From positions 1 through 53,203 of the forward strand of contig NZ_JAJNDA010000027.1 in assembly GCF_021026295.1 (NCBI RefSeq): DNA of 53,203 nt. Direction: 5' to 3'. Shown here piece by piece: positions 15,949 to 24,146 of this stretch; position 1 is the first letter of the stretch; every line of letters starts with the position of its first letter. A program made the translations under genes and the position numbers. The notes below the pieces were generated by a model. It did no database searches. It was not told the DNA's origin and was given only the letters and a program-made list of their open reading frames with translations. This stretch comes from Actinomycetospora soli. GTDB taxonomy: Bacteria; Actinomycetota; Actinomycetes; Mycobacteriales; Pseudonocardiaceae.

Positions 15949-16992
15949 GTGACCTCCACCCCGACCACGCGACCGTCGCTGACGGTGCTGCACTGGCACG
16001 TGCACGGCTCGTGGTCCACCGCCTTCGTCCAGGGACGGCACCGCTACCTGCTGCCGACCCTGCCCGAACGCGGCCCCTGGGGTGGAGGCCGTCCCGCCGC
16101 CTGGACCTGGCCCGATGCCGCCGAGGAGTGCTCGCCCGAGGATCTCGCCGCCCGCGCGGACGAGATCGACGTCGTGGTGCTGCAGCGCCCCGAGGAGATC
16201 GAGCTGGTCACGCGCTGGACCGGCCGGACGCCCGGCGTCGATCTCCCGGCGGTGTGGCTGGAGCACAACACCCCGCGCAGCGACGCGCCGGCGACCCGGC
16301 ACCCGATTGCGGAGCGTGACGACATCCCGGTCGTCCACGTGACCCACTTCAACGCCCTCATGTGGGACTGCGGCCGCGCCCCGGTCCGCGTCGTCGAGCA
16401 CGGCGTGCTCGACCCGGGCCACCGGTACACCGGCGAGCTCGACCGGGCCGCGGTCGTCGTGAACGAGCCGGTCCGCCGGCACCGCGTCACGGGCACCGAC
16501 CTGCTGCCGGGCTTCGCCGACACGATCGGCCTGGACGTGTTCGGCATCGGGTCCGAGCGGCTGCCGGAGGCGGTCGACCACCCCGACGTGCGGGTCGTCG
16601 GCGACCTCCCGCAGCACCGGATGCACGCCGAGCTCGCGCTCCGTCGGGTGTACCTGCACCCGATCCGCTGGACCTCCCTCGGTCTCGCCCTGATCGAGGC
16701 GATGATGCTGGGGCTGCCCGTCGTCGGTCTCGCGACCGCCGAGGCCGCCGTGTCCGTCCCGTCCGACGCCGGTGTCGTGGCGACCGACCTCTCCGTCCTG
16801 CATGACGCCCTGCGCACCTACCGCGCCGACCCCGATCTCGCCCGTGCCCACGGCACCCGCGCCCGGGAGATCGCGACCAGCCGGTTCGCCGTGAGCCGGT
16901 TCCTCCACGACTGGGACGACGTCCTCGCCGAGACCGTCGCGAGCCGTCCCGCCGCACCCGTCAGCGAACTCGACGCCGCGGTTCCGCTGTGA
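15949..16992 (+). CDS. Glycosyltransferase, GT4-like
   Basis: A 347-residue GT-B glycosyltransferase. The C-terminal half has the usual donor-binding pattern: GDLPQHRMHAELALRRVYLHPIRWTSLGLALIEAMMLGLPVVGLATAEA, a variant of the E-x7-E motif. The N-terminal half (LHWHVHGSWSTAFVQGRHRYLLP) contains histidines often seen in this actinobacterial group. GTG at 15949 is preceded by GAAGGGA at a long spacing. A hairpin follows the stop. Substrate unknown; context suggests an envelope glycan. Confidence 0.82.
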   Translation: MTSTPTTRPSLTVLHWHVHGSWSTAFVQGRHRYLLPTLPERGPWGGGRPAAWTWPDAAEECSPEDLAARADEIDVVVLQRPEEIELVTRWTGRTPGVDLPAVWLEHNTPRSDAPATRHPIAERDDIPVVHVTHFNALMWDCGRAPVRVVEHGVLDPGHRYTGELDRAAVVVNEPVRRHRVTGTDLLPGFADTIGLDVFGIGSERLPEAVDHPDVRVVGDLPQHRMHAELALRRVYLHPIRWTSLGLALIEAMMLGLPVVGLATAEAAVSVPSDAGVVATDLSVLHDALRTYRADPDLARAHGTRAREIATSRFAVSRFLHDWDDVLAETVASRPAAPVSELDAAVPL

Positions 16993-16997
16993 CCTCC

Positions 16998-17021
16998 GGC
17001 CGGACCCCCGTCGGTCCGGCC
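16998..17021 (+). terminator. Hairpin after the GT4-like gene
   Basis: GGCCGGACC (16998-17006) and GGTCCGGCC (17013-17021) form a perfect 9-bp stem with a 6-base loop 6 bases after the stop codon. It has no U-tract and lies about 150 bases before the next gene, so it may terminate or attenuate transcription. Confidence 0.45.
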
Positions 17022-17171
17022 CCCAACCCGCACGACCGTCACGCGATCGCCGACCTGAGCCCACGGTCGCCGGTCGATCCCCTCGCAACGTCGTGCGCTC
17101 CCGCGCGCCCACGTGCCCCGCCTACGAGGCGGCGCATCGGCGTGCGCCCGCGCACCCGGGAGGACACCGCC

Positions 17172-18431
17172 ATGCGCATCGCCATGGTCTCCGAGCACGC
17201 GAGTCCGCTCGCCGTGCGCTCCGACGGGGCCGGCCACGGCCGACTCGGCAGCGTCGACGCCGGCGGGCAGAACGTCCACGTCCACGCCCTCGCCGAGGCC
17301 CTCGCGCTCGTCGGCCACGAGGTCGTCGTGCACACCCGACGGACCGACCCCCACACCCCGGACCAGGTGCGCCTGGCGTCCGGCGTGGTGGTCGACCACG
17401 TGCCGGCCGGTCCGGCCGTCGAGCTGGCCAAGGACGACCTGCTCGAGCACATGGGCGCGTTCGCGGCGGTCCTGCGCGACCGCTGGGCGCTCGCCCGGCC
17501 CGACGTCGCGCACGCGCACTTCTGGATGTCCGGCCTGGCCGCGCTCGACGCGGGACGCGCCCTCGGAGTGCCGGTGGTGCAGACCTTCCACGCGCTCGGG
17601 TCGGTCAAGCGGCGCCACCAGGGCGCCGCCGACACCAGCCCGCCCTCGCGCGTCGCGCTCGAGTCCGACCTCGGCGCCCAGGTCGACCGCGTGGTCGCCA
17701 CCTGCGCCGACGAGGTCCGCGAGCTGATGGCGCTCGGCGTGCCGACCACGAACGTCGACGTCGTCCCCTGCGGGGTCGACGTCCACCGCTTCGGTCCCGA
17801 CGACCGCCCGCGGCGCCCGGGCCCGCCGCGCGTGCTCACCGTCTCCCGCCTGGTGCCCCGCAAGGGCGTCGACACCGCGATCCGCGCCCTGGCCCGGATC
17901 CCGGGCGACGCCGAGCTCGTCGTCGCCGGCGGCCCCGCGGGGCCGCAGCTCGCGGGCGACCCGGAGGTCGTGCGGCTGCAGACGCTCGCCGCGACCGAGG
18001 GCGTCGCCGACCGCGTCCACCTCGTCGGCGCCGTCGACCCCGCCGCCGTCCCCGAGCTGATGCGCGACGCCGACGTCGTCGTGCAGCTGCCCACCTACGA
18101 GCCGTTCGGCCTCGTGCCGCTCGAGGCCATGGCGGCCGGGCGTCCCGTGGTCGCCGCCGAGGTCGGCGGGTTGGCGGACACCGTCGTCGACGGCGTCACC
18201 GGCCTGCACGTCCCCACCGGCGACCCCGAGGCGGCCGCCCGCGCCCTCGGCTCCCTGCTCGCCGACCCCGCCGCCCGCGCCCGCCTCGGGCGCGCCGGCC
18301 GGGCCCGGGTGCTGGAGCACTACGCCTGGGACCGCGTGGCCGCCGCGACCGCCGACGTCTACCGCGACGTGCTCGACAGCCGCTCGCCGGTCGGACCCGT
18401 GGTCGCCGAGATGACGGGAGTGCACTCGTGA
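17172..18431 (+). CDS. Glycosyltransferase family 4
   Basis: A 419-residue GT4 enzyme. MRIAMVSEHASPLA and DAGGQNVHVHALAEALALVGHEVVVHTRR form the acceptor domain. VLTVSRLVPRKGVDTAIRALARI and YEPFGLVPLEAMAAGRPVVAAEVGGLADTVVDGVTGLHV form the donor domain with the E-x7-E motif. It resembles the MshA/sucrose-synthase-like group, but a different cluster function is likely. ATG at 17172 is chosen because GGGAGGAC lies 6-9 bases upstream; a longer reading frame upstream has no homology. The stop overlaps the next start (GTGA). Confidence 0.9.
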   Translation: MRIAMVSEHASPLAVRSDGAGHGRLGSVDAGGQNVHVHALAEALALVGHEVVVHTRRTDPHTPDQVRLASGVVVDHVPAGPAVELAKDDLLEHMGAFAAVLRDRWALARPDVAHAHFWMSGLAALDAGRALGVPVVQTFHALGSVKRRHQGAADTSPPSRVALESDLGAQVDRVVATCADEVRELMALGVPTTNVDVVPCGVDVHRFGPDDRPRRPGPPRVLTVSRLVPRKGVDTAIRALARIPGDAELVVAGGPAGPQLAGDPEVVRLQTLAATEGVADRVHLVGAVDPAAVPELMRDADVVVQLPTYEPFGLVPLEAMAAGRPVVAAEVGGLADTVVDGVTGLHVPTGDPEAAARALGSLLADPAARARLGRAGRARVLEHYAWDRVAAATADVYRDVLDSRSPVGPVVAEMTGVHS

Positions 18432-19051
18432 GCGCCGTCCCCGCCACCCCGCCCGTCCGCACCGACACCCGACCGGACCCGGAGCTCGTCGTCGGGAACC
18501 ACCTCGACGGCCTCGCGGCGACCCTGACCGCGGTGCGCTCGCACGCCCCCGTCTTCGCGGCGTGGGGGACGGAGCTCGCGGCGCGGCTCTCGGCCGGGCG
18601 GCGGCTGCTCGCCGCCGGCAACGGGGGCAGCGCCGCGGAGGCCCAGCACCTGACGGCCGAGCTCGTCGGGCGTTACCGCGGCGAGCGCGAACCGCTCTCC
18701 GCGCTCGCGCTGCACGCCGACACCTCGACGATCACCGCGCTCGGCAACGACTACGGCTTCGTCGAGATCTACGCCCGCCAGGTGCGGGCGCACGGCCGGC
18801 CCGGCGACGTGCTGATCCTGCTCTCGACCAGCGGCAGCAGCGAGAACCTGCTCGCGGCCGCCGAGGTGGCCCGGGCGCTCGGCGTCACCGTCTGGTCGAT
18901 CACCGGCCCGGCCCCGAACCCGCTGGCGCAGGCCAGCGACGAGGCCATCTGCCTGCCCGGCGTGACGCCGTCGGTGCAGGAGGCGCACCTCGTCGCCGTG
19001 CACCTGCTCTGCGAGATGGTCGACTCCGCGCTGGGGAGGTCGGTCGCATGA
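18428..19051 (+). CDS. gmhA: SIS-domain phosphoheptose isomerase
   Basis: A 207-residue SIS protein of GmhA type, converting sedoheptulose 7-phosphate to D-glycero-D-manno-heptose 7-phosphate. Typical sequence: RLLAAGNGGSAAEAQHLTAELVGRYRGER, HADTSTITALGNDYGFVEIYARQV, VLILLSTSGSSENLLAAAEVAR, and VQEAHLVAVHLLCEMVD, the last with the conserved zinc-site His. The GTG start overlaps the GT4 stop, and its own stop overlaps the hldE start (ATGA), so the three are translated as a block. Confidence 0.92.
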   Translation: MSAVPATPPVRTDTRPDPELVVGNHLDGLAATLTAVRSHAPVFAAWGTELAARLSAGRRLLAAGNGGSAAEAQHLTAELVGRYRGEREPLSALALHADTSTITALGNDYGFVEIYARQVRAHGRPGDVLILLSTSGSSENLLAAAEVARALGVTVWSITGPAPNPLAQASDEAICLPGVTPSVQEAHLVAVHLLCEMVDSALGRSVA

Positions 19052-20505
19052 GCCTCCAGCCCCTGGTGGTGATCGGCGACGCCCTGCTCGACGTCGATGT
19101 CGACGGGTCCGCCGACCGCCTCTGCCCCGACGCGCCGGTGCCGGTCCTCGACGCCGACTCCGAACGCCCGCGCCCCGGCGGCGCCGCCCTCGCGGCGCTG
19201 CTCGCGGCCCTGTCGACCCCACGCCCGGTCCGACTCGTCGCCCCGCTCGGCGACGACGAGGACTCCGCGCGGCTGCGCGACCTCCTCGCCGGCACGGTCG
19301 AGGTGGTCGGGCTCCCGACGACGGGTGCGGTGCCGCGCAAGACGCGCATGCTCGCGGGCGACCGGCCGCTGCTCCGCCTCGACACGGGCGGTCTCGGCAC
19401 CGGTCCGTGGGACCTCGGCCCGGTCGCCGACGCTCTGGCCGACGCGGGCGCGGTGCTCGTCGCCGACTACGGCCGCGGCGTGACCGCCGACCCCGCCCTG
19501 CGCGACCTGCTCACCGCGACCGCCCGGCGCCTGCCGCTCGTGTGGGACCCGCACCCCAGGGGCGCCGACCCGGTGCCCGGCGCGACGCTCGTCTCCCCGA
19601 ACCTCGCCGAGGCGGGCGCCGCGGGTGCCGCCGACTGGCTGCCGGCCGCGTCGCGCGCGGCCGCCACGCTGCGGGAGCGGTGGGGCGTCGAGGCCGTCGT
19701 CGTCACGGCCGGCTCGCACGGTGCGCTGCTGCGCTCGGCGGCCGGGAACGCGGCCGTGCCCGCCACCGCCGTCACCGGCGGCGACCCGTGCGGCGCCGGC
19801 GACCGCTTCGCCGCCGCGGCCGCCCTGGCGCTGGCCGGCGGGGCAGCCCCGGACGAGGCCGTGTCGGCCGCGGTCGGTGCCGCCGGGGCGTTCGTCGCCG
19901 GCGGGGGAGCGGGCGCGGTCCGGCGCACCGCGGACGGGACGTGGTCCCACCCCGGCCTCCCGCGCGAGGGGAACCCTCGTGCCGCGAGAGCGCTCGAATC
20001 CTCCCCTCACGAGGAGTCGGCGAGCCCGTCCCGACCCGGCGACGCCGACGCGGCGGTCGCCCTGGCCGAGGCCACCCGCCGTCGGGGAGGCCGGGTCGTC
20101 GCCACCGGCGGCTGCTTCGACCTCCTGCACGCCGGGCACGCCCGCACCCTCGCGGCGGCCCGCGCCCTCGGCGACGTGCTCGTCGTCTGCCTGAACTCCG
20201 ACGACTCGGTGCGGCGGCTCAAGGGGTCGCAGCGCCCGGTCGTCGGGCAAGCCGACCGTGCCGAACTGCTCGCGGCCCTGGGCTGCGTCGACGCCGTCGC
20301 GGTGTTCGACGAGGACGACCCCCAGGCCCTCATCGCCCGCCTGCGGCCCGACGTCTGGGTCAAGGGCGGCGACTACGCGGCGGACGACCTCCCCGAGGCG
20401 CCGCTGGTCCGTTCCTGGGGCGGCGAGGTCGTCGCCGTCCCGTACCACGCCGGGCGCTCGTCGACCCGGCTGCTCTCGGCACTGATCCCAGGAGGAACCG
20501 CATGA
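19048..20505 (+). CDS. hldE: HldE-type bifunctional heptose kinase/nucleotidyltransferase, copy 1
   Basis: A 485-residue fusion. Residues 1-310 are a PfkB-family kinase with the GAGD catalytic motif (CGAGDRF). From about residue 345 an adenylyltransferase domain follows with GGCFDLLHAGH (HxGH), CLNSDDSVRRLKG and VWVKGGDY. The enzyme phosphorylates heptose 7-phosphate at C1 and later attaches AMP. In the kinase the usual GGAANVA substrate-binding stretch is altered to GGAALAALLAAL, so its kinase specificity may differ from that of copy 2. Coupled on both sides by ATGA overlaps. Confidence 0.88.
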   Translation: MSLQPLVVIGDALLDVDVDGSADRLCPDAPVPVLDADSERPRPGGAALAALLAALSTPRPVRLVAPLGDDEDSARLRDLLAGTVEVVGLPTTGAVPRKTRMLAGDRPLLRLDTGGLGTGPWDLGPVADALADAGAVLVADYGRGVTADPALRDLLTATARRLPLVWDPHPRGADPVPGATLVSPNLAEAGAAGAADWLPAASRAAATLRERWGVEAVVVTAGSHGALLRSAAGNAAVPATAVTGGDPCGAGDRFAAAAALALAGGAAPDEAVSAAVGAAGAFVAGGGAGAVRRTADGTWSHPGLPREGNPRAARALESSPHEESASPSRPGDADAAVALAEATRRRGGRVVATGGCFDLLHAGHARTLAAARALGDVLVVCLNSDDSVRRLKGSQRPVVGQADRAELLAALGCVDAVAVFDEDDPQALIARLRPDVWVKGGDYAADDLPEAPLVRSWGGEVVAVPYHAGRSSTRLLSALIPGGTA

Positions 20506-21188
20506 CGAACCCCGGCACCGTCCTCATCACCGGCGGCTCGTCCGGCCTCGGCGCCGCCGTGGCCGAGGCCGTCGCGACCGCCGGTGGCACCCCCGTCGTC
20601 CTCGACCTCAAGGCCCCCGACGCCGGGTACGCCTTCGTCGAGGTCGACCTCGCCGACCCGCAGGCCGCCCAGACCGCCGTCGCCCGCGCGATCGACGAGC
20701 ACGGCGCCCTCGACGGCGTCGTCACCGCGGCCGGCATCGACCGGTGCGGGCGCATCGTCGACGTCGAGTGGGCGGAGTGGGAGCGCGTCGTCGCGGTCAA
20801 CCTGCTCGGCACCGCGGCCGTCGTCCGGGCGGCCCTGCCGTCGCTGGAGGAGCGCCACGGCACCCTCGTCACCATCTCCTCGACGCTCGGGGTCAAGGCC
20901 GTCTCCGACGCCAGCGCCTACTGCGCCTCGAAGTTCGGGGTCGTCGGCTTCACCCGGGCGATCGCCGCCGAGTGGGCGGGCAAGGTCGGCGTGACGCTGC
21001 TCGTGCCCGGCGGCATGTGGACCCACTTCTTCGACGACCGCCCCGAGCAGTACAAGCCCGGCCCGGACGCGCAGCTCAACGACCCGGCCCAGACGGCGGA
21101 GGCGGTGCTGTTCGCGCTGACCCGCCCCCCGGGCAGCGAGGTCCGCGAGCTGCTGGTGGCCGCGTCCGGGGAGTCGTCCTACCCGTGA
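20502..21188 (+). CDS. Short-chain dehydrogenase/reductase
   Basis: A 228-residue classical SDR with VLITGGSSGLGAAV (NAD-binding), VTAAGID, the catalytic Ser in LVTISSTLG and YCASK. The ATG overlaps the hldE stop, so it belongs to the heptose operon. It is too short and of the wrong SDR type to be HldD (ADP-heptose 6-epimerase, an extended SDR). It may modify the sugar by oxidation or reduction. The exact reaction is unknown. Confidence 0.85.
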   Translation: MTNPGTVLITGGSSGLGAAVAEAVATAGGTPVVLDLKAPDAGYAFVEVDLADPQAAQTAVARAIDEHGALDGVVTAAGIDRCGRIVDVEWAEWERVVAVNLLGTAAVVRAALPSLEERHGTLVTISSTLGVKAVSDASAYCASKFGVVGFTRAIAAEWAGKVGVTLLVPGGMWTHFFDDRPEQYKPGPDAQLNDPAQTAEAVLFALTRPPGSEVRELLVAASGESSYP

Positions 21189-21199
21189 GCCGACACCAG

Positions 21200-21559
21200 T
21201 CAGCCCCCGTCCACCGCCGCGCGGGCGCTCGCCACGTCGTCGTGCAGGTCGAGGACCTTGTCCAGACCGGTGATCCGCAGCGGGCGGCGCACCGTGCGGG
21301 CCCGCGAGGCGAGCACCAGCGGGACGCCGCGTCGACGCAGGTCCTCGGTCACCTCGAGGAGCAGCGTCATCCCGGCCGAGGCGAGCAGGTCCACCTGCTC
21401 CAGGTCGAGCACCACCGCGCGCGAACCGGCGGCGGCCTCGTCGACCCCGGCCCGCACCGCGGCCGTCGCGGCAGCGTCCACGTCACCGGCGATCGCGACC
21501 ACGGCGACGCCGTCGCTCGCCTCGCGCAGGGCGACCTCGACGGTGCCCGGGTCGTGCAC
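21200..21559 (-). CDS. STAS-domain anti-anti-sigma factor
   Basis: A 119-residue single STAS domain: VALREASDGVAVVAIAGDVDAAA, AVVLDLEQVDLLASAGMTLLLEVTEDLRRRGVPLVLA. The Ser in DLLASAGM is the expected phosphorylation site used by RsbW-type kinases. GTG at 21559 has GGAGG 5 bases upstream. It sits on the opposite strand between the two hldE genes, 11 bases from the SDR stop. It may bind one of the RsbW proteins encoded in this window. Confidence 0.85.
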   Translation of the reverse strand: MHDPGTVEVALREASDGVAVVAIAGDVDAAATAAVRAGVDEAAAGSRAVVLDLEQVDLLASAGMTLLLEVTEDLRRRGVPLVLASRARTVRRPLRITGLDKVLDLHDDVASARAAVDGG

Positions 21560-21741
21560 TCGGCCTCCTGTGGCACGGACGACTTCCGGGCAGCCGGGAA
21601 CCGGCGGGTGACTCGCGAAGATCGTCGTCGGGTACCGGGGGCAGGCTGCTCGACCCCGCGGGTGCGGTGGCCGAAGACTAGCGAGGACTCCCGGTACCGG
21701 CCACGTGTCGAGGTCCCCGCCCCGTCCGAGTGGAGGGCCCC

Positions 21742-23214
21742 GTGTCGTTGACGCCACTCGACCGCGCCCCGCTGGCCGCGGACCTGCCCCGACGGCTGGC
21801 CGAGGCCGCCCCGCGCGTCGTCGTCGTCGGCGACGCGGTCCTCGACTGCTGGATGACCGGCCCCAGCCGCCGGCTCTCGCGGGAGGCCCCCGTCCCCGTC
21901 GTCGAGATCGACCGCACCCGCTGCGCGCCGGGCGGCGCCGCGAACACCGCGGTCAACCTGGCCGCCCTCGGCGCGCGCGTCGCACTGGTCTCGGTGGTCG
22001 GTGACGACGACGACGGGCGCACGGTGCGCGCGCTGCTCGCCGACGCCGGGGTGGACACCGCGGGCGTCGTCGTCGACCCCGGCCGGCCCACCGCGGCCAA
22101 GCGCCGGATCGTCGCGGACGACGCCATGGTCGCCCGCTACGACACGGTGCCGCCCGCCGACCCGGTCCCCGGGCTGACGGCGGCGCTCGACGCCGTGCTC
22201 CACGAGACGCCCGACGCGACCGTGGTCTGCGACTATGCCGCGGGCGCGCTCGACGACGACGCGGTGGCCGCGGTCGCGGCGCGCCGCGACCGGCTCGGCG
22301 TGCTCGTCGTGGACGCTCACGCGGTCGCGCGCTGGGAGCCGACCACACCCGACGTCGTGACCCCGAATGCGGGGGAGGTGGCCACCCTGCTCGGCCGCCC
22401 CCTGCGCGGCCCGGACCGGGCGGCGGCCGCCGAGGCCGCCGCCGGCGAGCTGCGACGGCGGTCCGGAGCGGCCGCCGTCGTGGCGACCCTCGACCGCGAC
22501 GGCGCCGTCCTGCTCTCCGCCGAGCAGCCGGCGCACCGCACGTGGGCCCGGCCCGCACCGGAGAGCCGGACCTGCGGGGCCGGCGACTCCTTCACCGCGG
22601 CGCTCTCGCTGGCGCTCGCCGCCGGTACGCCCGCCCCGACCGCCGTCGAGCTGGCGCAGGCGGCGGCGGACGTCGTCGTCGGGCGCGCCCGGACCGCGGT
22701 GTGCTCGACCGCCGACCTCGTCGCGCGCGTCGGGGAGTCCGGCGGCTCGCTGTCGACCCCCGCCGAGCTCGAACGGCTCGTCGCCGAGCACCGCGCCGAG
22801 GGTCGGCGGATCGTGTTCACCAACGGCTGCTTCGACGTGGTCCACCGTGGCCACGTGGCCTACCTCAACCAGGCGAAACGGCTCGGCGACGTGCTCGTCG
22901 TCGCGCTCAACGCCGACGAGAGCGTCGCCCGGCTCAAAGGTCCGGAGCGGCCGGTGAACCCGCTCGCCGACCGGGCTGCGGTCGTCGGGGCGCTGTCCTG
23001 CGTCGACCACGTCGTCGGGTTCGGCGAGGACACCCCGGTCGCGCTGCTCGAGGCGCTGCGGCCCGACGTCTACGCCAAGGGCGGCGACTACACGCCGGAC
23101 ATGCTCCCGGAGACCCCGACGGTGCAGGCCTACGGCGGACGGGTCGCGATCCTGGACTACCTGCCGGACCGGTCGACCTCGCTCATCGTCGAACGGATCA
23201 AGGCCCGTGGCTGA
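21742..23214 (+). CDS. hldE: HldE-type bifunctional heptose kinase/nucleotidyltransferase, copy 2
   Basis: A 490-residue HldE. The kinase domain has VVVGDAVLDCWMTG, the canonical PGGAANTAVNLAALGA motif and CGAGDSF. The nucleotidyltransferase domain from about residue 354 has FTNGCFDVVHRGH, ALNADESVARLKG and YAKGGDY. It is closer to characterised HldE proteins than copy 1. GTG at 21742 is chosen because GGAGGG lies 4 bases upstream; an in-frame GTG at 21730 is less likely. Its stop overlaps the GT2 start by 8 bases. Two such enzymes in one cluster suggest specialisation or a second activated sugar. Confidence 0.9.
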   Translation: MSLTPLDRAPLAADLPRRLAEAAPRVVVVGDAVLDCWMTGPSRRLSREAPVPVVEIDRTRCAPGGAANTAVNLAALGARVALVSVVGDDDDGRTVRALLADAGVDTAGVVVDPGRPTAAKRRIVADDAMVARYDTVPPADPVPGLTAALDAVLHETPDATVVCDYAAGALDDDAVAAVAARRDRLGVLVVDAHAVARWEPTTPDVVTPNAGEVATLLGRPLRGPDRAAAAEAAAGELRRRSGAAAVVATLDRDGAVLLSAEQPAHRTWARPAPESRTCGAGDSFTAALSLALAAGTPAPTAVELAQAAADVVVGRARTAVCSTADLVARVGESGGSLSTPAELERLVAEHRAEGRRIVFTNGCFDVVHRGHVAYLNQAKRLGDVLVVALNADESVARLKGPERPVNPLADRAAVVGALSCVDHVVGFGEDTPVALLEALRPDVYAKGGDYTPDMLPETPTVQAYGGRVAILDYLPDRSTSLIVERIKARG

Positions 23215-24067
23215 CTCGACGGTCGAGCTCCGCTCCGCTTCGTCTCCGGTCCTGGACGTCCTCATCCCGACGAAGGACCGCCCGACCGAGCTCGCGGCGA
23301 CGCTGGCCGGGCTGGCCGCCCAGTCCGGGGTGTCGTTCCGGGTGATCGTCTCGGACCAGTCCGACGACGAGGCGTCCTTCGACACCCCGTCCGCGGCGAC
23401 CCTCGTGCGGGCGCTGCGGTTCCGGGGCGTCGAGGTCGAGCTGCTGCGGCACCTGCCGCGCCGCGGGATCGCGGAGCAGCGATCCTTCCTGCTGTCGGCG
23501 TCCTCGGCGCCGGCGGTGCTCTTCCTCGACGACGACGTCTGGCTCGAGCCGGGCGTCCTCGCGCGGCTGTACACCGCGCTGCGGTCGCTCGGCTGCGGGA
23601 TGGTCGCCGCGGCGATGCAGGGGCTCTCCCACCTCGACGACGACCGCCCCCACGAGCGCGCCACCTACGAGCCGTGGACGCCGGGCCCGGAGCGGATCGA
23701 GAAGGAGTCGGCCGCCTGGCAGCGCTGGCGGCTCGGCAACGCCGCGAACGGGATGCACCTGGCGTTCGCCGAGGGGCTGGACGCGCCCGGCGCGGCCGTG
23801 CCCGACCCGTCGTCGTGGTCGGCCTACCGCATCGCCTGGGCGGCGGGCTGCGTGCTGTTCGACCGCGCCGCCCTGCTCGACGCCGGGGGCTTCGACTTCT
23901 GGCGCGAGGTCCCCGAGGACGCGCACGGCGAGGACGTGCTCGTGCAGCAGCGCGTCATGGCCCGCTCCGGCGCGGCGGGGATCCTGCCGAGCGGCGCCTA
24001 CCACCAGGAGTCGGCGACGACGTTGCCCGACCGGGGCTCGTCGGCGGTGGATCTGCTGCCGTTGTGA
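23207..24067 (+). CDS. Glycosyltransferase family 2
   Basis: A 286-residue GT-A transferase: LDVLIPTKDRPTELAATLAGL at the start, VIVSDQSDD, and the DxD-type metal motif VLFLDDDVWLEPGVL, followed by AAGCVLFDRAALLDAGGFDFW. No membrane segments are seen. The first residues (VELRSASSPVLD) are encoded by CTCCGCTCCGCTTCGTCTCC, which recurs before fdhA. GTG at 23207 overlaps the hldE stop. It is the last gene of the heptose region and is followed by a perfect hairpin. Confidence 0.88.
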   Translation: MADSTVELRSASSPVLDVLIPTKDRPTELAATLAGLAAQSGVSFRVIVSDQSDDEASFDTPSAATLVRALRFRGVEVELLRHLPRRGIAEQRSFLLSASSAPAVLFLDDDVWLEPGVLARLYTALRSLGCGMVAAAMQGLSHLDDDRPHERATYEPWTPGPERIEKESAAWQRWRLGNAANGMHLAFAEGLDAPGAAVPDPSSWSAYRIAWAAGCVLFDRAALLDAGGFDFWREVPEDAHGEDVLVQQRVMARSGAAGILPSGAYHQESATTLPDRGSSAVDLLPL

Positions 24068-24080
24068 ACCTCCTTCGTGA

Positions 24081-24129
24081 CAGGAAAGCGTCGTTGCTGT
24101 CAGCCAGTGACAGCAACGACGCTTTCCTG
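24081..24129. repeat. Perfect 21-bp-stem hairpin (repeat family A, copy 2)
   Basis: Positions 24081-24101 and 24109-24129 are exact reverse complements around a 7-base loop; each arm contains AAAGCGTCGTTGCTGTC. It lies between the convergent GT2 and malQ genes and can act as a bidirectional terminator. Single-arm relatives occur at 2182-2227 and 48587-48623. Confidence 0.85.
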
Positions 24130-24146
24130 CCCATAGAAGGGGAGGA

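Noticed and set aside
20502..21188. HldD heptose epimerase
   Set aside because: The protein is a 228-residue classical SDR, whereas HldD is a longer extended SDR.
14333..24067. Natural-product (aminoglycoside-like) gene cluster
   Set aside because: Heptose genes and transferases are present, but no aminotransferase, scyllo-inosose or resistance genes are seen.
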